Below the pieces are notes generated by a model. The model did no database searches. It saw nothing but the letters and a program-made list of their open reading frames with translations, and was not told the origin of the DNA. From positions 1 through 15,059 of the forward strand of contig DAOVLD010000018.1 of assembly GCA_030631445.1 (NCBI GenBank): 15,059 nt of DNA, given 5' to 3'. Of the stretch, positions 5,864 through 13,382 are shown in pieces (within the stretch, counting starts at the first letter, position 1; every line of letters begins with the position of its first letter). The DNA comes from Bacteroidota bacterium (GTDB lineage Bacteria > Bacteroidota > Bacteroidia > Bacteroidales > VadinHA17). The position numbers and the translations under genes were made by a program.

Positions 5864-7651
5864 ATGGAAAAGATACTGACAGATAAGGTTAAAGAAGCAG
5901 TTTTTTCATTGTATAACTACGAAGTTGATGAAAAACAAATACAATTGCAGAAAACCGGTAAGGATTTTACAGGTGATATAACATTAGTAGTATTTCCGTT
6001 TCTGAGATTTTCAAAAAAGAAACCTGAGGAGACAGGAATAGAAATTGGAAATTATCTGCAGGAAAATGTTAAGGAAATTACCGGGTTCAATACTATTAAA
6101 GGTTTTTTGAATCTTGTACTGGATAAAAAATATTGGACTGAAGTGTTTAAAGATATGATAACGGATCCTGATTTTGGATTAAAAAAACCGGGTTCTGAAA
6201 GCAAAACTATTCTTGTTGAGTTCTCTTCTCCAAATTCAAACAAACCCCTTCATCTCGGTCATATAAGGAATAACCTAATAGGATATTCTCTTTCAAAAAT
6301 ATTTGAAGCAAACGGCTACCGGGTTAAGAAAGTGAATATTGTTAACGACAGGGGAATACATATTTGCAAGTCTATGCTGGCATGGCAAAAATGGGGGAGA
6401 GGTACAACTCCTGAAACAGCAGGAAAAAAAGGCGATAAACTGGTTGGTGATTTTTATGTGAAGTTTGAGAAGGAATATAAAAAGCAGGTTCAGTCATTGA
6501 TCGAAAAGGGAACTGATAAGGATAAAGCTGTCCGGACTGCACCATTAATAAAAGAGGCGCAGGAGATGCTTCGCAGATGGGAAGATGGAGACAAAGAGGT
6601 TGTTGATTTGTGGAACCGGATGAATGGTTGGGTTTATAAGGGATTTGACAAGACTTATAAATCCCTTGGCGTTAGTTTCGATAAGATATATTATGAGTCG
6701 GATACCTATATAACAGGTAGAGAAATTGTGCTCCGGGCACTTGAAAAAAGATTTCTTTTCAAAAAAGAGGATGGTTCGGTGTGGGTTGATCTATCGAAGG
6801 AAGGTCTGGATGAAAAAATTCTGCTTCGTTCTGATGGGACTGCGGTCTATATGACACAAGATCTGGGGACCGCTTATCAAAGATACGATGATTTTAAATT
6901 CTTCAGGCAGATATATGTTGTTGGAAATGAACAGAATTATCATTTCCAGGTACTTGTACTATTATTGGATAAGATCGGGTATAAATGGGCTAAAGATATT
7001 TATCATTTGTCGTACGGGATGGTTGAACTGCCCGAGGGGAAAATGAAATCGAGGGAAGGAACAGTGGTTGATGCAGATGATCTGATAAGTGAAATGATTG
7101 ATACGGCCCGAGATATGTCAGAAGAACTTGGGAAACTTGATACATATTCTGAAAAACAAAAAGAGGAAATTTTCAGGATTATTGGTCTGGGTGCCCTGAA
7201 ATATTTCATTCTGAAAGTAGACCCCAGGAAGAACATGACCTTTAATCCTGAAGAATCAATTGATTTCAATGGGAATACAGGCCCCTTTATTCAGTACACC
7301 TATGCACGTATTAAATCGGTTCTGAGGAAAGCTGTAGAAAAAAATATTGAAATTCAGAAAAAGACAGATACCGGCTTTGAACCCAACGAAAAAGAGATTG
7401 AATTGATAAAAATATTGGCTGGATTCCCGAAAGTTGTTCGGGATGCAGGTATTCAGATGACAACTGCAGTGGTTGCAAATTATTGTTATGAACTGACAAA
7501 AGAATTTAACCAGTTTTATCACGATTTTAGTATCCTTAGCGTTGATGATTATGAAACAAGAAATTTTAGATTACAATTGTCTGAGATTACAGGATATACA
7601 ATTGAAAAATGCATGGGATTGCTTGGTATCGATGTACCCGAAAGAATGTAA
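5864..7651 (+). CDS. argS: Arginyl-tRNA synthetase
   Basis: Class Ia aminoacyl-tRNA synthetase that attaches arginine to tRNA-Arg with ATP, in the cytoplasm. At 595 residues it has the usual length for Bacteroidota. The N-terminal Add-1 (tRNA D-loop recognition) domain covers about 1-90. The HIGH motif is HLGH at 130-133 within SSPNSNKPLHLGHIRNN, an ArgS hallmark. The KMSKS-equivalent loop is GKMKSREGT with K393-M-K-S-R397. QNYHFQVL (357-364) and the helical C-terminal DALR anticodon-binding domain, beginning near PFIQYTYARIKSVLRKA (about 465), complete the family pattern. All catalytic motifs are intact. It has its own promoter in the 153-bp gap shared with the divergent methyltransferase gene, so the restriction-modification module appears to stop cleanly upstream of it. 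Confidence 0.98.
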   Translation: MEKILTDKVKEAVFSLYNYEVDEKQIQLQKTGKDFTGDITLVVFPFLRFSKKKPEETGIEIGNYLQENVKEITGFNTIKGFLNLVLDKKYWTEVFKDMITDPDFGLKKPGSESKTILVEFSSPNSNKPLHLGHIRNNLIGYSLSKIFEANGYRVKKVNIVNDRGIHICKSMLAWQKWGRGTTPETAGKKGDKLVGDFYVKFEKEYKKQVQSLIEKGTDKDKAVRTAPLIKEAQEMLRRWEDGDKEVVDLWNRMNGWVYKGFDKTYKSLGVSFDKIYYESDTYITGREIVLRALEKRFLFKKEDGSVWVDLSKEGLDEKILLRSDGTAVYMTQDLGTAYQRYDDFKFFRQIYVVGNEQNYHFQVLVLLLDKIGYKWAKDIYHLSYGMVELPEGKMKSREGTVVDADDLISEMIDTARDMSEELGKLDTYSEKQKEEIFRIIGLGALKYFILKVDPRKNMTFNPEESIDFNGNTGPFIQYTYARIKSVLRKAVEKNIEIQKKTDTGFEPNEKEIELIKILAGFPKVVRDAGIQMTTAVVANYCYELTKEFNQFYHDFSILSVDDYETRNFRLQLSEITGYTIEKCMGLLGIDVPERM

Positions 7652-7652
7652 T

Positions 7653-7687
7653 GAACCCGTAACCCGAAACTCGTAACCCGTAACATT
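7653..7687. repeat. 7-bp tandem array (TAACCCG-type) after argS
   Basis: Five units in exact 7-bp phase: GAACCCG, TAACCCG, AAACTCG, TAACCCG, TAACATT. It begins one base after the argS stop codon. Positions 7655-7677 recur almost unchanged downstream of ffh (9185-9207, 22 of 23 bases identical). Confidence 0.8.
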
Positions 7688-7722
7688 AGAATGATGTTAA
7701 AATAAATCCGAATAGCTTAACT

Positions 7723-7750
7723 TAACATATAACCATTAACTTATAACATA
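7723..7750. repeat. 7-bp tandem array (TAACNTA-type) before ffh
   Basis: Four units in 7-bp phase: TAACATA, TAACCAT, TAACTTA, TAACATA, ending 9 bp before the ffh ATG. They are in the same 7-bp register as the TAACCCG array 63 bp upstream (9 x 7). No TAnnTTTG element is seen in the argS-ffh gap, so ffh may be transcribed with argS or from an unrecognised promoter. Confidence 0.7.
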
Positions 7751-7759
7751 TTCCATAGA

Positions 7760-9091
7760 ATGTTTGAAAATTTAAGTGACAAACTTGAGAGATCATTTAA
7801 TCTGCTTAAGGGTCAGGGCAGAATAACCGAAATAAATATTGCTGAAACCCTGAAAGAAGTCAGGAGAGCTTTGCTTGATGCTGACGTAAACTATAAAATA
7901 GCTAAGTCGTTTACCGATACTGTTAAGGATAATGCCCTGGGACAAAATGTTCTTAATGCTGTGAAGCCAGGACAGATGATAATAAAACTGGTACACGACC
8001 AGTTAGTTGAACTGATGGGAGGAATCAGTGAGGAGATTAATTTGAAAGGGAACCCTGCAATAATACTTGTGTCCGGATTACAGGGTTCAGGGAAGACTAC
8101 TTTTTCAGGTAAATTAGCCGGACTTTTAAAAAAGAAGAAAGGGAAAAATCCCCTTCTTGTTGCCTGTGACGTTTACAGACCTGCAGCAATCGAACAACTT
8201 AAAGTAATAGGTGAGCAGATAAATGTTCCTGTATATACTGAAGAAGATAACCAGGATCCTGTGAAAATAGCAAAAACGGCTATTAAGCATGCAAAAAAAC
8301 AAGGATATGACGCTTTGATTGTTGATACAGCCGGAAGGCTTGCTATTGACGAAACCATGATGAAAGAGATATCGGCAATTAAGGAAGTTCTAAACCCCCA
8401 GGAAACTCTTTTTGTAGTTGACTCGATGACAGGGCAGGATGCGGTTAATACTGCTAAGGAGTTTAATGAGAGACTGGATTTTGAAGGTGTTGTACTTACC
8501 AAGCTCGATGGAGATACTCGTGGTGGTGCGGCTCTTTCTATCCGTGAGGTTGTTCATAAACCTATTAAATTCATTAGTGCAGGTGAAAAACTGGATGCTC
8601 TTGATGTTTTTCATCCCGACAGGATGGCTGACAGGATCCTGGGAATGGGTGATGTAGTTTCACTGGTTGAGAAAGCACAGGAGCAATATGATGAGGTGGA
8701 AGCAAGAAAGCTGAAAAAGAAAATTGCTAAAGACCAGTTCAATTTCAATGATTTTGTCGCACAGATCCAGCAGATCAAGAAAATGGGAAATGTTAAAGAG
8801 CTTGCATCAATGATCCCTGGTGCCGGAAAGGCATTGAAAAATATGGATATTGATGATGATGCTTTTAAAGGAATTGAATCAATTATTCAGTCTATGACCC
8901 CTGAAGAAAGGGAATATCCTAATGTTATGAATGGCAGCAGAAGAAAAAGAATAGCGAATGGCAGCGGTACAACTATCCAGGAAGTAAACAGTTTGATAAA
9001 ACAGTTTAGCGAGACAAAGAAAATGATGAAAATGGTGTCAAATAAAAAGAATATGGCCAGGATAATGGGGAAGAATGGAATAATGGGATAA
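7760..9091 (+). CDS. ffh: Signal recognition particle GTPase (SRP54 homologue)
   Basis: Protein component of the bacterial SRP: with 4.5S RNA it binds hydrophobic signal sequences on ribosomes and docks with FtsY at the membrane. The 443 residues show the N domain (about 1-90), the G domain with G1 GLQGSGKT (106-113), DVYRPAAIEQL (137-147), G3 DTAGR (189-193), G4 TKLD (247-250) and GDTRGGAALS, then the methionine-bearing M domain (about 305-435) with the 4.5S-RNA-binding block NGSRRKRIANGSGT. All nucleotide-binding motifs are intact. The C-terminal tail GKNGIMG is encoded by the 8-bp repeat array starting in the gene, so the last residues look like a product of repeat spread and not conserved sequence. 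Upstream neighbour is argS and downstream neighbour folD; ffh-folD adjacency is common in Bacteroidota. Confidence 0.98.
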   Translation: MFENLSDKLERSFNLLKGQGRITEINIAETLKEVRRALLDADVNYKIAKSFTDTVKDNALGQNVLNAVKPGQMIIKLVHDQLVELMGGISEEINLKGNPAIILVSGLQGSGKTTFSGKLAGLLKKKKGKNPLLVACDVYRPAAIEQLKVIGEQINVPVYTEEDNQDPVKIAKTAIKHAKKQGYDALIVDTAGRLAIDETMMKEISAIKEVLNPQETLFVVDSMTGQDAVNTAKEFNERLDFEGVVLTKLDGDTRGGAALSIREVVHKPIKFISAGEKLDALDVFHPDRMADRILGMGDVVSLVEKAQEQYDEVEARKLKKKIAKDQFNFNDFVAQIQQIKKMGNVKELASMIPGAGKALKNMDIDDDAFKGIESIIQSMTPEEREYPNVMNGSRRKRIANGSGTTIQEVNSLIKQFSETKKMMKMVSNKKNMARIMGKNGIMG

Positions 9092-9129
9092 TGGAAGAAT
9101 GGAATAGTGGAAAGATGGAAAAATGGGAA
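9074..9129. repeat. 8-bp tandem array (AATGGAAN-type) spanning the ffh stop codon
   Basis: Seven units in exact 8-bp phase: AATGGAAT, AATGGGAT, AATGGAAG, AATGGAAT, AGTGGAAA, GATGGAAA, AATGGGAA. The ffh stop codon (9089-9091) lies at the junction of units two and three. The array then passes into purine-rich AGAAGAAAAG repeats. Confidence 0.85.
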
Positions 9130-9130
9130 G

Positions 9131-9172
9131 AGAAGAAAAGGAGAAGAAAAGAGTAAAGAGCAAAGAGCAAAG
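9131..9172. repeat. Purine-rich repeats (AGAAGAAAAG x2, AGCAAAG-type x3)
   Basis: AGAAGAAAAG occurs at 9131-9140 and 9142-9151, followed without gap by 7-bp units AGTAAAG, AGCAAAG, AGCAAAG (9152-9172). The strand is almost pure purine here. It abuts the AATGGAAN array on one side and the TAACCCG-like module on the other. Confidence 0.7.
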
Positions 9173-9184
9173 AAATATGCATTT

Positions 9185-9256
9185 ACCCGTAACACGAAAC
9201 TCGTAACAGTTTAATTTATAAAAAAATGCGAATAGTTTAATTTCAATATATATAAC
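9185..9256. repeat. Second copy of the composite module also found upstream of ffh
   Basis: Positions 9185-9207 match 7655-7677 at 22 of 23 bases. After a divergent spacer that is 10 bp shorter here, CGAATAGTTTAATTT (9229-9243) matches CGAATAGCTTAACTT (7709-7723) at 13 of 15, and both copies continue into ATATAAC. The two copies are in the same orientation on either side of ffh. The rest of the 320-bp ffh-folD gap (9257-9411) holds the ATTCCANN array and AT-rich sequence with no recognisable promoter or terminator. Confidence 0.75.
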
Positions 9257-9301
9257 ATTTTAAAAATGGAACAATAAGCAATACAGTAACGGAATGTTTG
9301 A

Positions 9302-9334
9302 TTTCCCAGTATTCCAACATTCCAGTATTCCAAT
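9302..9334. repeat. 8-bp tandem array (ATTCCANN-type)
   Basis: Units ATTCCAAC (9311-9318), ATTCCAGT (9319-9326) and ATTCCAAT (9327-9334) follow a degenerate 9-bp unit TTTCCCAGT. ATTCC is the reverse complement of the GGAAT core of the array at 9074-9129, so the two arrays form a loose inverted pair about 170 bp apart. Confidence 0.7.
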
Positions 9335-9411
9335 AATTTTTATTATGTATAACAAAAAAGGAAAAAGCCATTATTAAAGAAAATGGATTTATAGTTTAAA
9401 ATAAATTTATT

Positions 9412-10287
9412 ATGTACCAGATTATTGACGGAAAAAATGTTGCCAATCAGATTAAACAGGAAATTGCTGATGAAGTTGCTGATATCAAAAAAAAGGGAGG
9501 TAAGATCCCTCATCTTGTAGCTATTCTTGTTGGTACAGATGCTGCAAGTGAAACTTATGTCTCACACAAAGAAAAAGCTTGCGAAAGGGTGGGCTTCAGG
9601 TCAACAGTTATACGAATGAAGGAATCTGTCACCGAAAATGAATTGCTGGAAAAAATTGCTGAATTCAATTGTGATGAAGATATTGACGGTATGATAGTCC
9701 AGCTTCCTTTGCCTGATCATATATCAGAACATAGGGTAATTGAAACAATAGATCCCAAAAAAGATGTGGATGGGTTTCATCCGGTAAATATCGGACGCAT
9801 GGTTATTGGTCTTCCTTCATATATTTCTGCTACTCCTGCCGGTATAATTGAGCTATTGAACAGATATAAAATTGAGATCCCGGGAAAATCATGTGTCATT
9901 ATCGGGCGGAGCAATATTGTTGGTAAACCGTTGAGTATTCTGTTATCGAGAAAAACCTCACTTGGAAATGCTACAGTAACACTTTGTCACAGCCGTACTC
10001 CAAATATCGCTGAGCTTTCTTCAAAAGCAGATATTGTTATTGTTGCCATGGGGAAAGCCCGATTCTTAACTGCTGATATGGTAAAAGATGGTGCAGTTGT
10101 AATCGATGTTGGTATTACCAGGATCAAATCGGATAAAACAAAATCGGGATGGAAACTGGTTGGTGATGTTGCATTCGACGAAGTTGCCCCAAAATGCAGT
10201 TTCATAACACCTGTCCCCGGAGGTGTTGGTCCTATGACTATTGTATCGCTGCTTAAAAACACTCTCATTGCTAGCCAAAAAAACTAA
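9412..10287 (+). CDS. folD: Bifunctional methylenetetrahydrofolate dehydrogenase / methenyltetrahydrofolate cyclohydrolase
   Basis: Cytoplasmic enzyme interconverting 5,10-methylene-THF and 10-formyl-THF, with NADP+ as usual cofactor, supplying one-carbon units for purines and formyl-Met-tRNA. At 291 residues it is of normal length. Family residues are present: Y49 and the catalytic K53 in YVSHKEKA, the substrate-site block [10 protein letters not shown] (93-102), KDVDGFHP with D118, V119 and D120 (117-124), TPAGIIELL (141-149), the Rossmann motif GRSNIVGKP (165-173) in which R166 and S167 fit NADP binding, ADIVIVAMG (206-214), and the C-terminal signature PGGVGPMTI (269-277). All active-site positions look intact. 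No promoter is recognised in the 320 bp upstream; it may share transcription with ffh. Confidence 0.98.
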   Translation: MYQIIDGKNVANQIKQEIADEVADIKKKGGKIPHLVAILVGTDAASETYVSHKEKACERVGFRSTVIRMKESVTENELLEKIAEFNCDEDIDGMIVQLPLPDHISEHRVIETIDPKKDVDGFHPVNIGRMVIGLPSYISATPAGIIELLNRYKIEIPGKSCVIIGRSNIVGKPLSILLSRKTSLGNATVTLCHSRTPNIAELSSKADIVIVAMGKARFLTADMVKDGAVVIDVGITRIKSDKTKSGWKLVGDVAFDEVAPKCSFITPVPGGVGPMTIVSLLKNTLIASQKN

Positions 10288-10309
10288 CCGGGACCTGGAC
10301 AGGCCCCGG
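10288..10309. terminator. GC-rich hairpin immediately after folD
   Basis: The arms CCGGGACCT (10288-10296) and AGGCCCCGG (10301-10309) pair at 8 of 9 positions around the loop GGAC, beginning at the first base after the folD stop. The plus-strand sequence after it is not T-rich, whereas on the minus strand it is followed by a run of eight T. It may still end or stabilise the folD mRNA; as an intrinsic terminator it is better formed for minus-strand transcription. Confidence 0.45.
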
Positions 10310-10331
10310 ATAGTTACGTAATAGGTAAATT

Positions 10332-10352
10332 TAGGGTAGAGGGTAACGGGTT
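10332..10352. repeat. Short 7-bp array (NNGGGTN-type)
   Basis: TAGGGTA, GAGGGTA and ACGGGTT stand in 7-bp phase. The reverse complements (TACCCTA, TACCCTC, AACCCGT) resemble the AACCCG units near ffh, in opposite orientation. In the rest of the 319-bp gap 10288-10606 I see the folD hairpin, an AT hairpin AACTTT-GATT-AAAGTT (10461-10476), the near-palindrome GGGAAAATTCCC (10500-10511) and the operator-like repeat at 10533. Confidence 0.5.
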
Positions 10353-10532
10353 TCTTATTTAAAAACTGAATGTTTTCATTAATAGGAATAAGTATATCGT
10401 AAAATAAAGTTTGAATTGACAAGTAATAAAATAGTGTTTGCCGGAATTGTTGGAACAAAAAACTTTGATTAAAGTTCTTTTCATGTAATAAAAATTTATG
10501 GGAAAATTCCCCGTTACTTTATTAGATGAAAA

Positions 10533-10574
10533 AATGCAACTAATGGTTGCGTTGGAATCTTTTTTGTATTTTTA
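10533..10574 (+). promoter_or_regulatory. Inverted repeat overlapping a possible promoter of the GH84-like lipoprotein gene
   Basis: AATGCAAC (10533-10540) and GTTGCGTT (10546-10553) form an inverted repeat of 8 pairs, one a T-G wobble, with spacer TAATG. TTG at 10547-10549, in the right arm, stands about 18 bp before TATTTTTA (10567-10574), which matches the -7 consensus TAnnTTTG except at the last base. If these are the promoter boxes, a dimeric regulator on the repeat would cover the -33 box. The regulator is unknown. Confidence 0.35.
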
Positions 10575-10606
10575 TACGAGTTGTTTTTAACAGAAAATAT
10601 TAATAT

Positions 10607-13252
10607 ATGTATAATAGAAGTCTAAATATTTTATGGTTTGTGGGTTATTTGATTTTGATAGCCGGTTTTTTCTTTGCCGGTGGTTGCACAGGCAAAAAGA
10701 CATCAACTCATATCCAGGCTGTCTGGTCAAGTAAAGATCCTTTCACTATTCCTTACCAGGTCAGAAACACGCAGAAAAACAGTGGGAATCTTGTTCATAA
10801 TCCTTCATTTGAACTTGGGAAATTTTTCTCCAGTGATACCATAGATCTGTCATCTTTTATTCAGGGATGGAATAAAGTGGGCGAACATGTTAAGTGGGTG
10901 AGTTTGGATAAAAAAGAATATTCAGAGAATGATGTATCAGAAGGAATACATTCAATAAAAATAATACGCGAATCAGCAAGTGAAACTGATTTGATGGGTG
11001 AGGGGATTATGACCGATTTTATTCGTGTTATTCCCGGAAACTATTCGTTTTCATATGATATCCGGCTGGAGAATATTTCTCCTTCCACCTTACGTTTGGG
11101 TACAAAAATACATCAGGCTGTAAATATTCGCCTCTTGTACTATGATAAAAACAAGATACCAGTAAATGGTAAATGTTATTACCCATATACAGGAACCTAT
11201 ATTGATAACTCCTTTAAAGGTTATTCGTTCTCAAACTTTTGGCATATTAATAAGTTTGACTGGGCAAGAGTGAACGGAAGGTCTTATAACTATCCTTTTT
11301 CTGAAGGGGATATCCCTGATAATGCAAGATACGTTAAAATATTCCTCGGATTAAAGGGTACCGGAACTATGTGGATTGACAATGTTGATTTTCGCTATTC
11401 AAGATGGAACTTTTCTACACTTGAACGTTTAAATTCATACATAGATCATAGTTACAATAAAACTGATCTTTTATTACCCGCTCCAAAGGTGGTAGAGGAA
11501 ACGGGGGATTATTCATATTTTATACCAGATAGCAATAGTTACCATTATCCTGTAATTCTGGTTCCTTCATCACCGGCAATTGAAACAATGGCAGCTGCAC
11601 AGTTATTGAAACAAAGACTTGATACAATAATTGTGCATAATCTGGACAGTTCCTTTGACTTCAGCGGAGTTGAAATCATTTTTGATGGTTCAGGAAAAAT
11701 CCCGGATACACTGACAACAATTTTCTGTCTTGGTCGGAATGATTTGTTCAGACAGTATTCAACAAGTTTACCTTTAGATAAAATAACAGAACATCAACAG
11801 GGATATTTAATTTCTAATCTGCCTGAAAAACCACAGGTTATTTTTATAACAGGTAATAATCCTGTTGGTGATTACTATGCTGTAACCACACTGATACAAC
11901 TTCTTAACAAGGATGATTTTGTCTTGAATTCAGCAAATATCATTGATTGGCCTGATTTCACGGGCCGGTCATATTTATTCTCTGCGTGGATGAATGAAGA
12001 AGAGATGGATAGGGATATTAGTCTGATTTCTGAAATGAGCTTACTCAAGTTTAACAAAGCCTATGTTGGATATGGCCAGACAAGGGGCAGGAAAGACTGG
12101 TATGCCCCTGATGATCTATATAAAGCAGGTGTAAAAAATGCCGGTGTTGAATGTAAAAAAAACGGTATTACCGATCTTGCTATTATGGTGAACCCATATT
12201 ATCATTTTGATTACGAAATGCATACCGATTCTTTGAGTGAAGAATTGAGATATGTATTTGTGCATTCTGATCCAAAAAGTATTGCGAAACTGAAATCGGT
12301 TTACCGTATTGGTCTATTATCCGGAGCAAAAACACTCATGCTGATGGCAGATGATTTTGTGCCACACGAAAGAGATTACCGGAAACTTTATACACTATAT
12401 ACGCCTGAAGATAAAAAAAGATTTATTAATCTTCAGAATGCACAGGCACATATTGTGAATGAGATATATTCGTGGATAGAAAACGATTACCCCGGTACTC
12501 GTCTTGAATTTTGTCCCCCATGGTACCTGAATGAATTTATTGATAAGAGCAGGGGAAGGGCTGAACAATATTTCCGTGATTTTATACCACAGATACCAGG
12601 CGATGTTGCAGTTATATGGACAGGACCGACAGTACGGTCTTTGTCCATCGATATGGCTGATATATTCCGGTATAAAAAGCTGATTGGCAGGAACCCGATG
12701 CTTTGGGATAATACTTTATATGCACGTGGTCTGAGTTCAGACTATGGAGGTTATCCCGCACTATATCCCGGTAAGGTTAAATTGTGTAATCTTTTCGAAC
12801 CTTACGATGTTGACCTTCCGGAAAATTTCGAAAAATATAATAATGGTCCCCATATGTATATAAATGGGGCAATGACATCTGAGCAGTATCAGGTGAAATA
12901 TTCAACTGTTGCTGATTACCAATGGAATACTTCCGTTTATGATCCTGATTTCTCGTTGTGGAAAACCCTTCTTTCAAGGTATGGAAAAGAAGCTGCTGTA
13001 AACATATTGAAGTTTAATGATATTTACTACTCGCTTAAAAACGTTTGTATGCAGACTGAGAGTGAGCAAAATATTAACAAATTAATTAAGCGTGGGAATA
13101 GCTATTCTAACAGGTTACAAGTGATATATTCTCTACTTGAGAATAACCTGAAAACATATCCTTACCTGTTTAATGAGATCACCGGTTTCAAGAATGAAGC
13201 TTTACAATGTTTTGAGAATTTTAAGGAAAACAACAGCAGATCTGTGCAGTAG
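10607..13252 (+). CDS. Lipoprotein resembling GH84 beta-N-acetylglucosaminidases
   Basis: 881-residue exported glycosidase candidate. Residues 1-26 are a signal peptide ending in a lipobox FAGGC, with the lipidated cysteine at 27. Residues about 55-265 look like a beta-sandwich carbohydrate-binding region (NLVHNPSFELG near 61-71, MWIDNVDFRYS near 255-265). Residues about 285-445 resemble the GH20b/hexosaminidase N-terminal domain (VILVPSSPAIETMAAAQLL; GNNPVGDYYAVTTLIQLL near 416-433). The (beta/alpha)8 catalytic region (about 447-775) has adjacent aspartates D582-D583 in MADDFVP, matching the catalytic pair of GH84, then VIWTGPTV (669-676) and MLWDN (698-702), both GH84 landmarks. The usual GH84 entry motif around RGxxEGFYG is replaced by GRSYLFSAW (453-461), so specificity may differ from O-GlcNAcase or NAGase. 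The C-terminal 100 residues are helical. Alone in its transcription unit as far as seen. Confidence 0.8.
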   Translation: MYNRSLNILWFVGYLILIAGFFFAGGCTGKKTSTHIQAVWSSKDPFTIPYQVRNTQKNSGNLVHNPSFELGKFFSSDTIDLSSFIQGWNKVGEHVKWVSLDKKEYSENDVSEGIHSIKIIRESASETDLMGEGIMTDFIRVIPGNYSFSYDIRLENISPSTLRLGTKIHQAVNIRLLYYDKNKIPVNGKCYYPYTGTYIDNSFKGYSFSNFWHINKFDWARVNGRSYNYPFSEGDIPDNARYVKIFLGLKGTGTMWIDNVDFRYSRWNFSTLERLNSYIDHSYNKTDLLLPAPKVVEETGDYSYFIPDSNSYHYPVILVPSSPAIETMAAAQLLKQRLDTIIVHNLDSSFDFSGVEIIFDGSGKIPDTLTTIFCLGRNDLFRQYSTSLPLDKITEHQQGYLISNLPEKPQVIFITGNNPVGDYYAVTTLIQLLNKDDFVLNSANIIDWPDFTGRSYLFSAWMNEEEMDRDISLISEMSLLKFNKAYVGYGQTRGRKDWYAPDDLYKAGVKNAGVECKKNGITDLAIMVNPYYHFDYEMHTDSLSEELRYVFVHSDPKSIAKLKSVYRIGLLSGAKTLMLMADDFVPHERDYRKLYTLYTPEDKKRFINLQNAQAHIVNEIYSWIENDYPGTRLEFCPPWYLNEFIDKSRGRAEQYFRDFIPQIPGDVAVIWTGPTVRSLSIDMADIFRYKKLIGRNPMLWDNTLYARGLSSDYGGYPALYPGKVKLCNLFEPYDVDLPENFEKYNNGPHMYINGAMTSEQYQVKYSTVADYQWNTSVYDPDFSLWKTLLSRYGKEAAVNILKFNDIYYSLKNVCMQTESEQNINKLIKRGNSYSNRLQVIYSLLENNLKTYPYLFNEITGFKNEALQCFENFKENNSRSVQ

Positions 13253-13265
13253 ATACGTATACAAC

Positions 13266-13299
13266 CACTCAACTCACTCAACCATTTAACTTACTCAAC
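13266..13299. repeat. 8-9 bp tandem array (CACTCAAC-type)
   Basis: CACTCAAC (13266-13273), CACTCAAC (13275-13282), CATTTAAC (13283-13290) and TACTCAAC (13292-13299) are separated by zero or one T. It fills most of the gap between the GH84-like gene and the TPR gene. Confidence 0.65.
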
Positions 13300-13350
13300 T
13301 AAACTATCTGGAAACTTTAAACATGAATCCCAAAAACCAATAAATAATTG

Positions 13351-13358
13351 TAAATTTG
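13351..13358 (+). promoter_or_regulatory. -7 promoter element (TAAATTTG) of the TPR gene
   Basis: Exact TAnnTTTG match, 24 bp before the ATG at 13383. It overlaps an in-frame TTG at 13356, so transcription should begin after that codon, which rules the TTG out as start and supports the ATG. Confidence 0.55.
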
Positions 13359-13382
13359 CGCAGAAGAATCAGGATAAAAATT

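Noticed and set aside
8887..9195. Minus-strand open frame with FF/IPFF-rich translation
   Set aside because: It is the reverse reading of ffh's 3' end and the purine-rich repeats; low-complexity translation with no promoter.
10288..10309. Strong intrinsic terminator for folD
   Set aside because: The stem is good, but the plus-strand sequence after it (ATAGTTACG) is not a T-run; kept only as a moderate call.
9987..10458. Overlapping minus-strand open frames against folD
   Set aside because: They lie antisense to conserved folD coding sequence and show no domain or promoter element.
13356..13382. TTG-initiated longer form of the TPR protein (MRRRIRIKI extension)
   Set aside because: The TTG is part of the TAAATTTG promoter element, so the mRNA should begin after it; the acidic MDEDRFF start is more plausible.
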